Below the pieces are notes generated by a model, which saw nothing but the letters and a program-made list of their open reading frames with translations, searched no databases and was not told the DNA's origin. A program made the position numbers and the translations under genes. From assembly GCA_963787285.1 (NCBI GenBank), contig CAWBCM010000005.1:68499-132498 (forward strand): a stretch of 64,000 nucleotides of DNA, given 5' to 3'. The DNA comes from JAHEJN01 sp963787285 (GTDB lineage: Bacteria > Actinomycetota > Acidimicrobiia > Acidimicrobiales > JAHEJN01). This document shows positions 44,997 through 52,491 of this stretch, piece by piece (position 1 is the stretch's first letter; each line of letters begins with the position of its first letter).

Positions 44997-45140
44997 GTGT
45001 TTGCCCTTTCTGTCACCGAGTCGACTTCTACTCGACCCGGACTGCGTAAAAGCCTCCCGCGCCGATCACCTCGGGTAAATGGGTGATGCGCCCTGTTCTC
45101 GACCGGGCCGAATGACCCGGTGGGTACCGGGTAGGGCGAC

Positions 45141-45641
45141 TCAGCGTTCGCCGCGGCGGGCGTCGCTCATGGCTCGCTGGGCGTCGAGTTTCGCATCGCG
45201 TTCGGCGATGGCCTGGCGCTTGTCGCCTTTGTTGCGGCGACGGGCCAGGCCCAGCTCGACCTTGGCCCGGCCGTCTTTGAAGTAGAGGCTGAGCGGCACG
45301 AGGGTGAGGGGATCCTGATCGAGGCGTGCGCCCAGCCGGTTGATCTCGCTGCGGTGCATGAGCAGCTTCTTGGGTCGATCGGGATCGTGGCCGAAGGATG
45401 CGGCGTGGGAGTAGGGGCCGATGTGGAACGACAACAGCCATGCTTCGTGGTCGCGAATCCGGGCGTACGCCTCGGCGATCTGGACTTTCGACTCGCGCAG
45501 CGACTTCACTTCGCTGCCCAGGAGGACCAGGCCGGCCTCGACCGTGTCGATGATGTCGAAGTCGTGGCGCGCCCGTCGGTTGCTCGCCACCACGGTCTTC
45601 CCGTCGGCGGTCGGCTTCGCTGCGCTCCCGGCCCTGGCCAT
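45141..45641 (-). CDS. smpB: SsrA-binding protein SmpB
   Basis: A 166-residue RNA-binding partner of tmRNA. Conserved blocks: VASNRRARHDFDIIDTVEAG, LLGSEVKSLRESKVQIAEAYA, HIGPYSHAA, LLMHRSEI and the basic tail LGLARRRNKGDKRQAIAERD that occupies the decoding site. The N-terminus has a short extra extension. The ATG at 45641 lies 7 nt from a minus-strand TAGCCT box, so the mRNA is probably leaderless. A 145-nt gap separates it from the small ORFs. Confidence 0.95.
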   Translation of the reverse strand: MARAGSAAKPTADGKTVVASNRRARHDFDIIDTVEAGLVLLGSEVKSLRESKVQIAEAYARIRDHEAWLLSFHIGPYSHAASFGHDPDRPKKLLMHRSEINRLGARLDQDPLTLVPLSLYFKDGRAKVELGLARRRNKGDKRQAIAERDAKLDAQRAMSDARRGER

Positions 45642-45648
45642 GGGGCCG

Positions 45649-45654
45649 AGGCTA
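45649..45654 (-). promoter_or_regulatory. TAGCCT -10 box of smpB
   Basis: Minus-strand TAGCCT, 7 nt upstream of the smpB ATG. The mec box at 45664-45669 on the other strand lies only 9 bp away, so the two divergent promoters nearly touch. Confidence 0.6.
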
Positions 45655-45663
45655 TCGGTGGCC

Positions 45664-45669
45664 TAGCCT
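45664..45669 (+). promoter_or_regulatory. TAGCCT -10 box of mec
   Basis: TAGCCT is 7 nt upstream of the GTG at 45677; no ribosome binding site intervenes, which supports GTG rather than the ATG at 45686 as start. Confidence 0.6.
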
Positions 45670-45676
45670 GCACCCT

Positions 45677-46096
45677 GTGCCCGCCATGACACGCGCCATC
45701 CACGACGAGATGGTGGCCCACGCCATCGGTGGGCTGCCCGACGAGGCCTGCGGCGTGTTCGCCTCCGACGCACGAACCGGCACGGTGGTGCGGTTCTCTC
45801 CGCTCACCAACGTGGCCCGGTCGGCCCAGATCTATCAGATCGACGGTGCGGAGTACCTGGCTGCCGAGAAGGCCGCCGACGAGAGCGGACTGATCGTGTC
45901 GGGCGTGATGCACTCGCACACCCACACGACGAACTACCCCTCACCCACCGACATCACCGATGCCGCCAACTTCGATCCCTTCGGTGCCTGGCACTTCGTG
46001 ATCGTCTCGCTGCGGCATCCCGAGGCGTCGATGCGTTCGTTTCGCATAGTGGATGGCATCGTGAACGAGGAACCTATACAATTCCGATCGGAATAG
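45677..46096 (+). CDS. mec: Mec-like JAMM metallopeptidase (M67 family)
   Basis: A 139-residue JAB/MPN+ protein. The zinc motif HSHTHTTNYPSPTD fits HxH-x7-SxxD, with the upstream Glu in LPDEACGVF. In mycobacteria Mec removes the cysteine formed on the carrier protein CysO in a cysteine pathway with CysM. Here cysM follows after 28 nt, but no cysO gene lies between or next to them. The carrier must be elsewhere or the pathway is altered. A 14-bp palindrome overlaps the 3' end. Confidence 0.85.
   Translation: MPAMTRAIHDEMVAHAIGGLPDEACGVFASDARTGTVVRFSPLTNVARSAQIYQIDGAEYLAAEKAADESGLIVSGVMHSHTHTTNYPSPTDITDAANFDPFGAWHFVIVSLRHPEASMRSFRIVDGIVNEEPIQFRSE
46081..46094. promoter_or_regulatory. perfect 14-bp palindrome between mec and cysM
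   Basis: ATTCCGATCGGAAT is fully palindromic, overlaps the last codons of mec and lies 31 nt before the cysM ATG. Possible operator for cysM; unverified. Confidence 0.4.
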
Positions 46097-46124
46097 TCGA
46101 CAATCACTCCGGGTTGCCTCTCCC

Positions 46125-47075
46125 ATGGCCATTCACTCCTCGATCCTCGACCTCGTGGGCAATACGCCGGTCGTCGATGTCAGTCAGCTGAGCCCCAAGC
46201 CCGGGGTGCGGATCCTCGCCAAGCTCGAAGGCATGAACCCGGCCGGATCGGTGAAGGACCGCATCGCCTTGGCGATGGTGCTCGACGCCGAGGCCGACGG
46301 ACGTCTCACCCCTGGCAAGACCATTCTCGAACCGTCGTCGGGCAACACGGGCATCGCCCTGGCCATGATCGCCAAGATGCGGGGCTACCGCATCAAGATC
46401 GTGTTGCCGGGCAACGTGTCACCGGAACGACGCCAACTGCTCGAGGTGTGGGGGGCCGAGGTCATCCCGTCGCCGGCCGGTCAGGGGTCCAACGGTGCGG
46501 TGAAGCTCGCCCAGGAGCTCTCCCTCGAGCATCCCGAGTGGGTCTTCCTCTACCAGTACGCCAACGAGGCCAACCCGCAGGCCCACTACGACACCACAGG
46601 CCCCGAGATCTGGCGGGACGTCCCCGACATCACCCACTTCGTCGCCGGGCTGGGCACCAGCGGAACGCTGATGGGGGTCGGCACTTATCTGAAGGAACAG
46701 AATCCCGACATCAAGCTCTACGCAGTGGAGCCGCCGTCGGGCGAGACGGTCGAGGCGCTGCGCAGCCTCGACGACGGGTACATCCCTCCGGTGTTCGACA
46801 AGTGGGGCGGCTACGACCTGCTCGATGGCAAGCGCATCGTCCGTCCGCCCGACTCCATCGAGTACACCCGACGCCTGGCCAACGAGTGCGGCATCTTCGC
46901 CGGCATCTCCTCGGGCGCTGCGGCCGCAGGGGCCGTCCGGGTGGCCGAGAAGATCGACGAAGGTGTCATCGTGTTCATCGTCTGTGATTTCGGCTGGAAG
47001 TATCTGTCGACCGGGGCGTGGGCGGGCGAGATCGACGAGGTCATCGCCAAGGTCGAGGACGTCATCTACTTCTGA
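46125..47075 (+). CDS. cysM: cysteine synthase CysM (O-phosphoserine/O-acetylserine type)
   Basis: A 316-residue PLP enzyme. LEGMNPAGSVKDRIAL contains the PLP lysine, EPSSGNTGIALAMIAKM is the substrate loop, and GLGTSGTLMGVGTYLKE binds the PLP phosphate. Placement beside mec and the KLEGMNPAGSVKDR sequence favour the mycobacterial CysM type that uses O-phosphoserine and CysO-thiocarboxylate, but O-acetylserine use cannot be excluded. The C-terminus reads AKVEDVIYF, the kind of mobile tail described for CysM. Confidence 0.92.
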   Translation: MAIHSSILDLVGNTPVVDVSQLSPKPGVRILAKLEGMNPAGSVKDRIALAMVLDAEADGRLTPGKTILEPSSGNTGIALAMIAKMRGYRIKIVLPGNVSPERRQLLEVWGAEVIPSPAGQGSNGAVKLAQELSLEHPEWVFLYQYANEANPQAHYDTTGPEIWRDVPDITHFVAGLGTSGTLMGVGTYLKEQNPDIKLYAVEPPSGETVEALRSLDDGYIPPVFDKWGGYDLLDGKRIVRPPDSIEYTRRLANECGIFAGISSGAAAAGAVRVAEKIDEGVIVFIVCDFGWKYLSTGAWAGEIDEVIAKVEDVIYF

Positions 47076-47148
47076 TCGGCGGTTTCGCTCGCCTCTGCGG
47101 AACGGGCGCATCGAAGTCGTTTGACCCGATAGGGACGGTGCGTGGCGC

Positions 47149-47154
47149 TAGCGT
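47149..47154 (+). promoter_or_regulatory. TAGCGT -10 box of murI
   Basis: TAGCGT lies 6 nt upstream of the GTG at 47161, in an 85-nt gap after cysM. Leaderless start. Confidence 0.55.
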
Positions 47155-47160
47155 CGAGGC

Positions 47161-47970
47161 GTGGATGAGCGGCCGATCGGTATGTTCGACAGTGGTTTCG
47201 GCGGCCTCACGGTCGCCCGGGCGCTCATCGATCTGTTGCCCAATGAGCATCTCGTCTACTTCGGCGACACGGGTCGTTATCCGTACGGGTCCAAGCCCCA
47301 GGGTGACGTCGCCAAGTACGCCCTCGAAATCGCGGACTTCCTCGTGGCCGACTGCGACATCAAGATGCTGGTGGTGGCGTGCAACACGGCCGCAGCGGCG
47401 GCCTTCGAGGAGCTCACCGACCGGCTGAGCATTCCGGTGGTCGGGGTGATCGAGCCCGGTGTTCGGTCGCTGGCCCAGGTGACGGCCAGCGGACGGGTCG
47501 GCGTGATCGGAACGGTTGGCACAATCGACTCCGGCGCGTACCAGCACACGCTGGCGACCCTTCCCAACACCGAGCACGTCCACCTCACGGCCCTTGCCTG
47601 CCCCGGTTTCGTCGAATTCGTCGAGCGGGGAGAAACCAGTGGCCGCCAGGTCGAGGTGCTGGCCAAGCGCCTCCTGGCGCCGATGGTCGACGCGGCGGTC
47701 GACTCGCTGCTGCTCGGTTGCACCCACTATCCGTTCCTGGCCAGGACGATCGGCACGGTCTTGGGACCCAACGTGGTGCTCGTCTCGTCGGCCGACGAGA
47801 CCGCCTTCGACGTCACCCGGCAACTCGACGAGCTCTCCCTTCATCGAGGCACCGGAGGCGGCGCCGAACACCGGTTCATCTCCTCGGGGGACATCGCCTG
47901 GTTCGCCGATCTCGGTCGCCGGTTGCTCGGCCCCGAGCTGGCCCGGGCCGAGGCGCACGAGTGGGTCTGA
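47161..47970 (+). CDS. murI: glutamate racemase
   Basis: A 269-residue enzyme making D-glutamate for peptidoglycan. GMFDSGFGGLTVARA opens the protein. The two catalytic cysteines are in VVACNTAAAAAFEE and LLLGCTHYPFLA. YFGDTGRYPYGSKP is the usual substrate loop. Its stop overlaps the following MBL gene. First gene of the murI-MBL-rph-rdgB operon with overlapping starts and stops. Confidence 0.95.
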   Translation: MDERPIGMFDSGFGGLTVARALIDLLPNEHLVYFGDTGRYPYGSKPQGDVAKYALEIADFLVADCDIKMLVVACNTAAAAAFEELTDRLSIPVVGVIEPGVRSLAQVTASGRVGVIGTVGTIDSGAYQHTLATLPNTEHVHLTALACPGFVEFVERGETSGRQVEVLAKRLLAPMVDAAVDSLLLGCTHYPFLARTIGTVLGPNVVLVSSADETAFDVTRQLDELSLHRGTGGGAEHRFISSGDIAWFADLGRRLLGPELARAEAHEWV

Positions 47971-48737
47971 GCGTCACCGTTCTGGGTTGTTCGGGAAGCT
48001 ATGCCGCGATCGGGGGCGCCTGCACCGGCTACCTCGTCGAGACGCCAGGGGCTCGGGTGTGGCTCGACGCCGGCCCGGGCACGCTCGCCAATCTCCAGCG
48101 CCACATCGCGCCGGCGGAGCTCGATGCCGTCGTGCTCACCCACGAGCATCCCGATCACTGGCTCGAGCTGCCGGTGTTCGTCAACGTGCTGAAGCATTTC
48201 ACCCCTCCGAGCGAACCCGTACCCGTGTTCCTCACCGCCGGCACAGCAGCGCTGTTGCATGCGTTCCACCCTGATGCCCAGGCACCGGAGGGGCCGGTCG
48301 ACATTCACGTGATCGATGCGACGAGCGAGGTGGTCGTCGGCGATCAGCAGTGGCGATTCAGTCGCACCGATCACCCGGTGGAGACCCTGGCCGTGCACGT
48401 GACCGCGGGCGACGACACCTTCGCCTTCACCGCCGACACCGGTCCGGGGTGGAGCCTGGCCGCCTTCGGCCGACCGATCGGGTTGGCCTTCAGCGAATCG
48501 TCCTTGCCCGATCGCGAACCGTGGCCCGACGTCGACCATCTCACCCCCCGCGAGGCCGCCGAGCGGGCGGTCGAGGCCGGAGTCGAGCAGCTGGTACTCA
48601 CCCACCTTCCGCCGGGGGCCGACCCCGAACATCACCACGCGATCGCGATGGCGGTGTTCGGTGGTTCCGTCGGGATGGCACAGGTCGGCGCTACGTTCTC
48701 GGTCCGACGACCACAACCACGAGGAACGACGCAATGA
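47961..48737 (+). CDS. MBL-fold phosphodiesterase-like protein (Rv1339-like)
   Basis: A 258-residue metallo-beta-lactamase/RNase Z-like protein. VTVLGCSGSYAAIGGACTGY at the N-terminus, LTHEHPDHWLELPVF (metal block), a GDDTFAFTADTGPG block and the late HLPPGADPEH segment. The mycobacterial homologue at the same locus (Rv1339) has been described as an atypical cAMP phosphodiesterase. Whether this protein hydrolyses cAMP is not certain from the sequence. The GTG at 47961 lies inside the murI end; the stop overlaps the rph start (ATGA). Confidence 0.85.
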   Translation: MGLSVTVLGCSGSYAAIGGACTGYLVETPGARVWLDAGPGTLANLQRHIAPAELDAVVLTHEHPDHWLELPVFVNVLKHFTPPSEPVPVFLTAGTAALLHAFHPDAQAPEGPVDIHVIDATSEVVVGDQQWRFSRTDHPVETLAVHVTAGDDTFAFTADTGPGWSLAAFGRPIGLAFSESSLPDREPWPDVDHLTPREAAERAVEAGVEQLVLTHLPPGADPEHHHAIAMAVFGGSVGMAQVGATFSVRRPQPRGTTQ

Positions 48738-49471
48738 CCCGACCCGATGGCCGCGCTCCCGACGAGCTGCGGCCCATGACCTTCCAGCGCGACTTCACGT
48801 CGATGGCTGCCGGCTCGGTGCTGGTGTCCTTCGGCGACACGCAGGTTCTGTGCACGGCGTCGGTCGACGACGATGTGCCCCGCTGGATGCGGGGCACGGG
48901 CAAGGGATGGGTGACCGCCGAGTACTCGATGCTCCCGGGCTCGACACCCGAGCGGGTCAACCGCGAGGCGGCTCGTGGCAAGCAGAGTGGGCGCACGCAG
49001 GAGATCCAGCGCCTCATCGGCCGTTCCCTGCGCGCCGTGTGCGACATGAAGGCCCTGGGCGAACGCCAGATCGTGCTCGACTGCGACGCACTGCAAGCCG
49101 ACGGCGGCACCCGCACGGCGTCGATCTGCGGTGCCTACGTGGCCCTCCACGACGCTCTCACCCGGCTGGTCCTGGCGGGGCAGCTCCCGGCCAATCCCCT
49201 CACCGAGGCATGTGCAGCCATTTCGGTGGGTGTTGTGCAGGGCGTGCCGTGTCTCGACCTGCCCTATGTCGAGGACAGCACCGCCGAGGTCGACATGAAC
49301 GTCGTCATGACCGAATCGGGCGAGTTCATCGAGCTCCAGGGCACGGCCGAAGGGCGCACCTTCGGCAAGTCCCACCTGGACGAGCTGCTCACGCTGGCCG
49401 GGAAGGGCATCGGCGAGATCATCGCCGAGCAGAAGCGGGTCCTGGCCACCCCGCCCAGCCCCCGATCATGA
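48734..49471 (+). CDS. rph: ribonuclease PH
   Basis: A 245-residue phosphorolytic exonuclease that trims tRNA 3' ends. TRPDGRAPDELRPMTFQRDF, the GWVTAEYSMLPGSTPER block, RSGRTQEIQRLIGRSLRA-like segment and DCDALQADGGTRTASI are all standard. The Arg and Asp residues for phosphate and RNA are present. The start overlaps the MBL gene and its stop overlaps rdgB (ATGA at 49468), as in mycobacteria. Confidence 0.95.
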   Translation: MTRPDGRAPDELRPMTFQRDFTSMAAGSVLVSFGDTQVLCTASVDDDVPRWMRGTGKGWVTAEYSMLPGSTPERVNREAARGKQSGRTQEIQRLIGRSLRAVCDMKALGERQIVLDCDALQADGGTRTASICGAYVALHDALTRLVLAGQLPANPLTEACAAISVGVVQGVPCLDLPYVEDSTAEVDMNVVMTESGEFIELQGTAEGRTFGKSHLDELLTLAGKGIGEIIAEQKRVLATPPSPRS

Positions 49472-50051
49472 CCGTGTTGGCGGTGGTTGCGGCCACCGCC
49501 AACCCGCACAAGCTCCGGGAGATCCAGGAGCTCGTCGCCGGCCGACTCGATCTGTCGCCCCGCCCAGCCGAGCTGGCCGACGTGATCGAGGACGCGCCCG
49601 ACCTCTCGGCAACGCCAGGCTCAAGGCGATCGCCGTGGCCGGGCACACCGGCCAACCGGCGCTGGCCGACGACACCGGCCTGTTCGTCGATGCGCTCGAC
49701 GGCGCGCCGGGCGTCCACAGCGCCCGCTTTGCCGGGCCCGATGCCAGCTACTCCGCCAACGTCGACCTGTTGCTCGAGCGTCTGCGCGGTGTGCCACCGG
49801 AGGACCGCTCGGCCCGATTCTCCTCGGTGGTGCTGCTGGCCTGGCCAGACGGCACCGAACTGTGGGCCCGCGGCGACGTGGAAGGTGTGATCACCGATGC
49901 GCCACGCGGCCCTGGTGGTTTCGGCTACGACCCGGTGTTCGTGCCGAGTGCCGGCGACGGCCGCACCTTCGCCGAGCTGTCCGACGAGGGCAAGCATCGG
50001 TTCTCACACCGTGCGGCGGCCGTGGCGGCGCTGCTCGACCGGTTAGCGTGA
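49468..50051 (+). CDS. rdgB: XTP/dITP diphosphatase (RdgB/HAM1), one -1 frameshift
   Basis: House-cleaning pyrophosphatase for non-canonical purine triphosphates. The N-terminus LAVVAATANPHKLREIQEL (S/T-x-N-x-x-K motif) is in one frame; near 49619 one base appears missing. The rest (AIAVAGHTGQPALADDTGLF, ARFAGPDASY, PRGPGGFGYDPVFVP, HRAAAVAALL) continues in another frame to 50051. Restoring one G gives about 194 residues, normal for the family. The deletion lies in a G-run and is probably an error. Confidence 0.85.
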
Positions 50052-50061
50052 TCCGAGCCAC

Positions 50062-50145
50062 GCGCCAGTGGCGGAATTGGCAGACGCGCAGGGTTTAGGA
50101 CCCTGTATCCGAGAGGATGTGTGGGTTCGAGTCCCACCTGGCGCA
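50062..50145 (+). tRNA. tRNA-Leu (anticodon TAG)
   Basis: Acceptor stem GCGCCAG pairs with CTGGCGC. The anticodon stem CAGGG/CCCTG encloses TTTAGGA, giving anticodon TAG (reads CUA). A long variable arm (ATCCGAGAGGAT) marks a class II tRNA, and GGTTCGAGTCC is the T-arm. CCA is not encoded. It lies directly between rdgB and the ASCH gene. Confidence 0.93.
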
Positions 50146-50152
50146 CCCGACC

Positions 50153-50659
50153 ATGACCACACCGTTGCCTGCCATCGACCCCGACGCCACCGCAGCCTTC
50201 TGGGCGAGGTATCTCGCCGCCACCGGGCACGACGCCGAGCCGACTTTCGTGGTCGCCGACTGCTTCGGAGATTCGGTCGAACTGGCCGACAAGCTGATCG
50301 AACTGGTGGTCGACGGACCCAAGCGGGCAACGGCGGGATCGGTTGCCGACTACAACGCGGCGGGTGAGGTGCTGCCCCGGGTCGGTGATCGATGGATCGC
50401 CTGCGACGGCAGCGGTCGACCGCGAGCGCTCATTCGCGTCGTCGAGGTGCGGGTCGGGCCGTTGTCGTCGGTGGACGAGGCCTTCGCCTGGGACGAGGGC
50501 GAGGGTGACCGCACCCGGGACGACTGGCTGCGCGGTCACACGCGATTCTTCCGCCGTCGCTTCGATTCGCTCGGTCTCGAGTTCCACGACGACATCCCGG
50601 TGGCCTTCGAACGTTTCGAGGTCCTCCACGTCGAGCCGTCCGACCGATCGCAGCGCTGA
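50153..50659 (+). CDS. ASCH domain protein
   Basis: A 168-residue protein with the ASCH/PUA-like pattern: KLIELVVDGPKRATAGS, RVGDRWIACDGSGRPRALIR and WLRGHTRFFRRRFDS. ASCH domains resemble RNA-binding PUA domains; some have RNase or amidohydrolase activity. It starts 7 nt after the tRNA-Leu gene, so it may be co-transcribed with it. Function not assigned. Confidence 0.8.
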   Translation: MTTPLPAIDPDATAAFWARYLAATGHDAEPTFVVADCFGDSVELADKLIELVVDGPKRATAGSVADYNAAGEVLPRVGDRWIACDGSGRPRALIRVVEVRVGPLSSVDEAFAWDEGEGDRTRDDWLRGHTRFFRRRFDSLGLEFHDDIPVAFERFEVLHVEPSDRSQR

Positions 50660-50677
50660 CCGGGGAATCATTGCCGC

Positions 50678-50683
50678 TAGCCT
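50678..50683 (+). promoter_or_regulatory. TAGCCT -10 box of clpP
   Basis: TAGCCT is 8 nt upstream of the ATG at 50692. Leaderless start. Confidence 0.6.
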
Positions 50684-50691
50684 CGGTTGCA

Positions 50692-51300
50692 ATGCCTATG
50701 CCGAACCCACCTCTCCATTCCCTGCCATCCATGCTCCAGTCGGGCAACAACGAGATGAGCCCGGTCTACAACCGTCTGCTCAAGGACCGCATCGTGTTCC
50801 TCGGCACCGACGTCAACGACGAGATCGCCAACTACATCACCGCTCAGCTCCTGTTCCTCGAGGGTGAAGACCCCGACTCCGACATCTGGCTGTACATCAA
50901 CCGCCCGGGCGGCTCGGTCACCGCCGGCATGGCCATCTACGACACCATGCAGTTCGTCAAGCCCGACGTCGCCACCATCTGCATGGGTCTCGGCGCCTCC
51001 ATGGGCCAGTTCCTGCTGTGCGCCGGCGCGCCGGGCAAGCGCTACGCCTTGCCCCACGCTCGCATCATGATGCACCAGCCTTCCGGCGGTATCCAGGGCC
51101 AGGCCAGCGACATTCGCATCCAGGCCGAGCAGATGGCCTACGTCAAGCGGCTCATGGCGGAGAAGATCGCCGAGCACTCGGGCCAGACCGTCGAGCAGGT
51201 CGAAGCCGACTCCGAGCGCGATCGCTGGTTCACCGCCGCCGAGGCCAAGGACTACGGCCTCATCGACCAGGTGATCGGTCGACGGGGCGAGATCAGCTGA
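50692..51300 (+). CDS. clpP: ATP-dependent Clp protease proteolytic subunit
   Basis: A 202-residue serine protease subunit. GLGASMGQFLLCAGAPGKRY holds the nucleophilic Ser and RIMMHQPSGGIQGQASDI the His; the Asp is further on (DRWFTAAEAKDYGLIDQV region). With a Clp ATPase it degrades proteins, including those tagged by tmRNA, which is encoded in this window. Actinobacteria usually have several ClpP paralogues; no second clpP or ATPase gene is adjacent. Confidence 0.93.
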   Translation: MPMPNPPLHSLPSMLQSGNNEMSPVYNRLLKDRIVFLGTDVNDEIANYITAQLLFLEGEDPDSDIWLYINRPGGSVTAGMAIYDTMQFVKPDVATICMGLGASMGQFLLCAGAPGKRYALPHARIMMHQPSGGIQGQASDIRIQAEQMAYVKRLMAEKIAEHSGQTVEQVEADSERDRWFTAAEAKDYGLIDQVIGRRGEIS

Positions 51301-51303
51301 CCT

Positions 51304-51319
51304 TCCCGCTCAGGCGGGA
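51304..51319. terminator. hairpin between convergent clpP and lipoprotein genes
   Basis: TCCCGC-TCAG-GCGGGA, a perfect 6-bp stem starting 4 nt after the clpP stop and overlapping the stop of the opposite gene. Bidirectional terminator by position. Confidence 0.5.
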
Positions 51320-51786
51320 GCGAGATCGTCCTCGGGCTCGGGAGTGGGCGTCTCCTGGGCGGGTGGTGCCAGGTCGACATTGCACTCGGCTGCGCCGTAG
51401 GCCTCGAGCCGTTCGCTGGCCGCACCGGCCTCGGCGAGGGACTCGGCCTGTTCGGCGATCACCGCGGCCGGGGTGCGGTTGTCGGGTACCTCGAGCGCCT
51501 CGACCAGCAGCGTGAAGGCGTCGACCACTGTCGCCACGTCGTCGGCCATGCTCGGCGGGGCGAACTCGCGCACCTCACCCAACTGAAGAATGGCTGCATC
51601 GATCGATGCCGGGTCGGCGAGGTCGATCTGGTTCACTGCGCTGGCCTCCCCGACCGCGGCCCGGAGCCGTAGGCAGAAGGCCTGTGTGTCCTCGGCATCG
51701 TCGACATCGGGCCCGGCGTCGCTCGAACAGGCCCCCAGCAGCATCGACACGAGCACGAGCCCCGTGGCGGCCCGGCGACGCGTCAC
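51310..51786 (-). CDS. small lipoprotein, function unknown
   Basis: A 158-residue protein starting GTG at 51786. The signal peptide ends in a good lipobox (VSMLLGACSS). The mature part is helical (about 35-125) with two further cysteines (FCLRLRAA and AECNVDL) that may form a disulfide. A Pro/Glu-rich tail follows. No family recognised. The start overlaps the rpe stop, so it is the second gene of an rpe operon. Confidence 0.7.
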   Translation of the reverse strand: MTRRRAATGLVLVSMLLGACSSDAGPDVDDAEDTQAFCLRLRAAVGEASAVNQIDLADPASIDAAILQLGEVREFAPPSMADDVATVVDAFTLLVEALEVPDNRTPAAVIAEQAESLAEAGAASERLEAYGAAECNVDLAPPAQETPTPEPEDDLAPA

Positions 51787-52466
51787 CAGCGGTCGGCGGC
51801 TTCGGCGAGGCGCCGCAGCTCCGCGATGCCGTGGTCCAGCCCCTCGGGATGGCGAAAGAGCGCACTGCCCGAGATGAACACGTTCGCTCCGGCTGCGGCC
51901 GCGCCGCCGATGGTGGCGTCGCTGGCACCGCCATCGATCTCGATGTCGACATCGAGATCGCCGTCGATCACGATCTGGCGAAGCTCCCGAATCTTGGGTT
52001 CCATCGACGCCAGGTAGGCCTGACCGCCGAATCCGGGATTCACCGTCATGACCAGGACCATGTCGACCAGGTCGAGCACGTGGCGCACTGCGTCGACCGG
52101 CGTGGCCGGGTTCAGCGCGACGGCCGGCCTGGCCCCGAGCTCGCGAACCGCGCCGAGGGTGCGATGGAGATGAGTGGTCGACTCGGCGTGCACGATCAAC
52201 ATGTCGCAGCCGGCGTCGACCCAGCGCTCGAGCATGTGGTCGGGCTCGCGCACCATGAGATGGGCCTCGAAGGGCAGCGACACGTGGGGGCGGATGGCGG
52301 CGATCACGTCGGGGCCGACCGTGATGTTGGGCACGAACTGCCCGTCCATGACGTCCCACTGGATGCGGTCGGCGCCGGCCGCTTCGAGGGCGCGGCACTC
52401 GTCTCCGAGCCGGGCGAAGTCGGCAGGCAGCACGGACGGGACGATCTCCACGGGGCGAAGGCTCAC
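51783..52466 (-). CDS. rpe: ribulose-phosphate 3-epimerase
   Basis: A 227-residue TIM-barrel enzyme of the pentose phosphate pathway. VPSVLPADFARLGDE, QWDVMDGQFVPNITVG (metal-binding His/Asp region), HLMVREPDHM, MTVNPGFGGQAYLASM and IEIDGGASDATI are the classical blocks. The GTG at 52466 is 7 nt from a minus-strand TAGCCT box. It is divergent from the RNA methyltransferase with promoters back to back. Confidence 0.93.
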   Translation of the reverse strand: MSLRPVEIVPSVLPADFARLGDECRALEAAGADRIQWDVMDGQFVPNITVGPDVIAAIRPHVSLPFEAHLMVREPDHMLERWVDAGCDMLIVHAESTTHLHRTLGAVRELGARPAVALNPATPVDAVRHVLDLVDMVLVMTVNPGFGGQAYLASMEPKIRELRQIVIDGDLDVDIEIDGGASDATIGGAAAAGANVFISGSALFRHPEGLDHGIAELRRLAEAADRW

Positions 52467-52473
52467 GTCGGGG

Positions 52474-52485
52474 AGGCTATAGGGT
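52474..52485. promoter_or_regulatory. back-to-back leaderless promoters of rpe and the RNA methyltransferase
   Basis: The sequence AGGCTATAGGGT contains TAGCCT on the minus strand (52479-52474, 7 nt from the rpe GTG) and TAGGGT on the plus strand (52480-52485, 6 nt from the GTG at 52492). The two -10 boxes abut, so polymerases firing in opposite directions would melt the same DNA. Confidence 0.65.
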
Positions 52486-52491
52486 CGGGCG

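Noticed and set aside
44900..45010. c-di-GMP-I (GEMM) riboswitch before the GGDEF-EAL operon
   Set aside because: GGGCAAAC and GCCACTGG fragments are present, but the central GGACGCAAAGCC core and the second stem are missing. The GGGCAAAC is better explained as a ribosome binding region.
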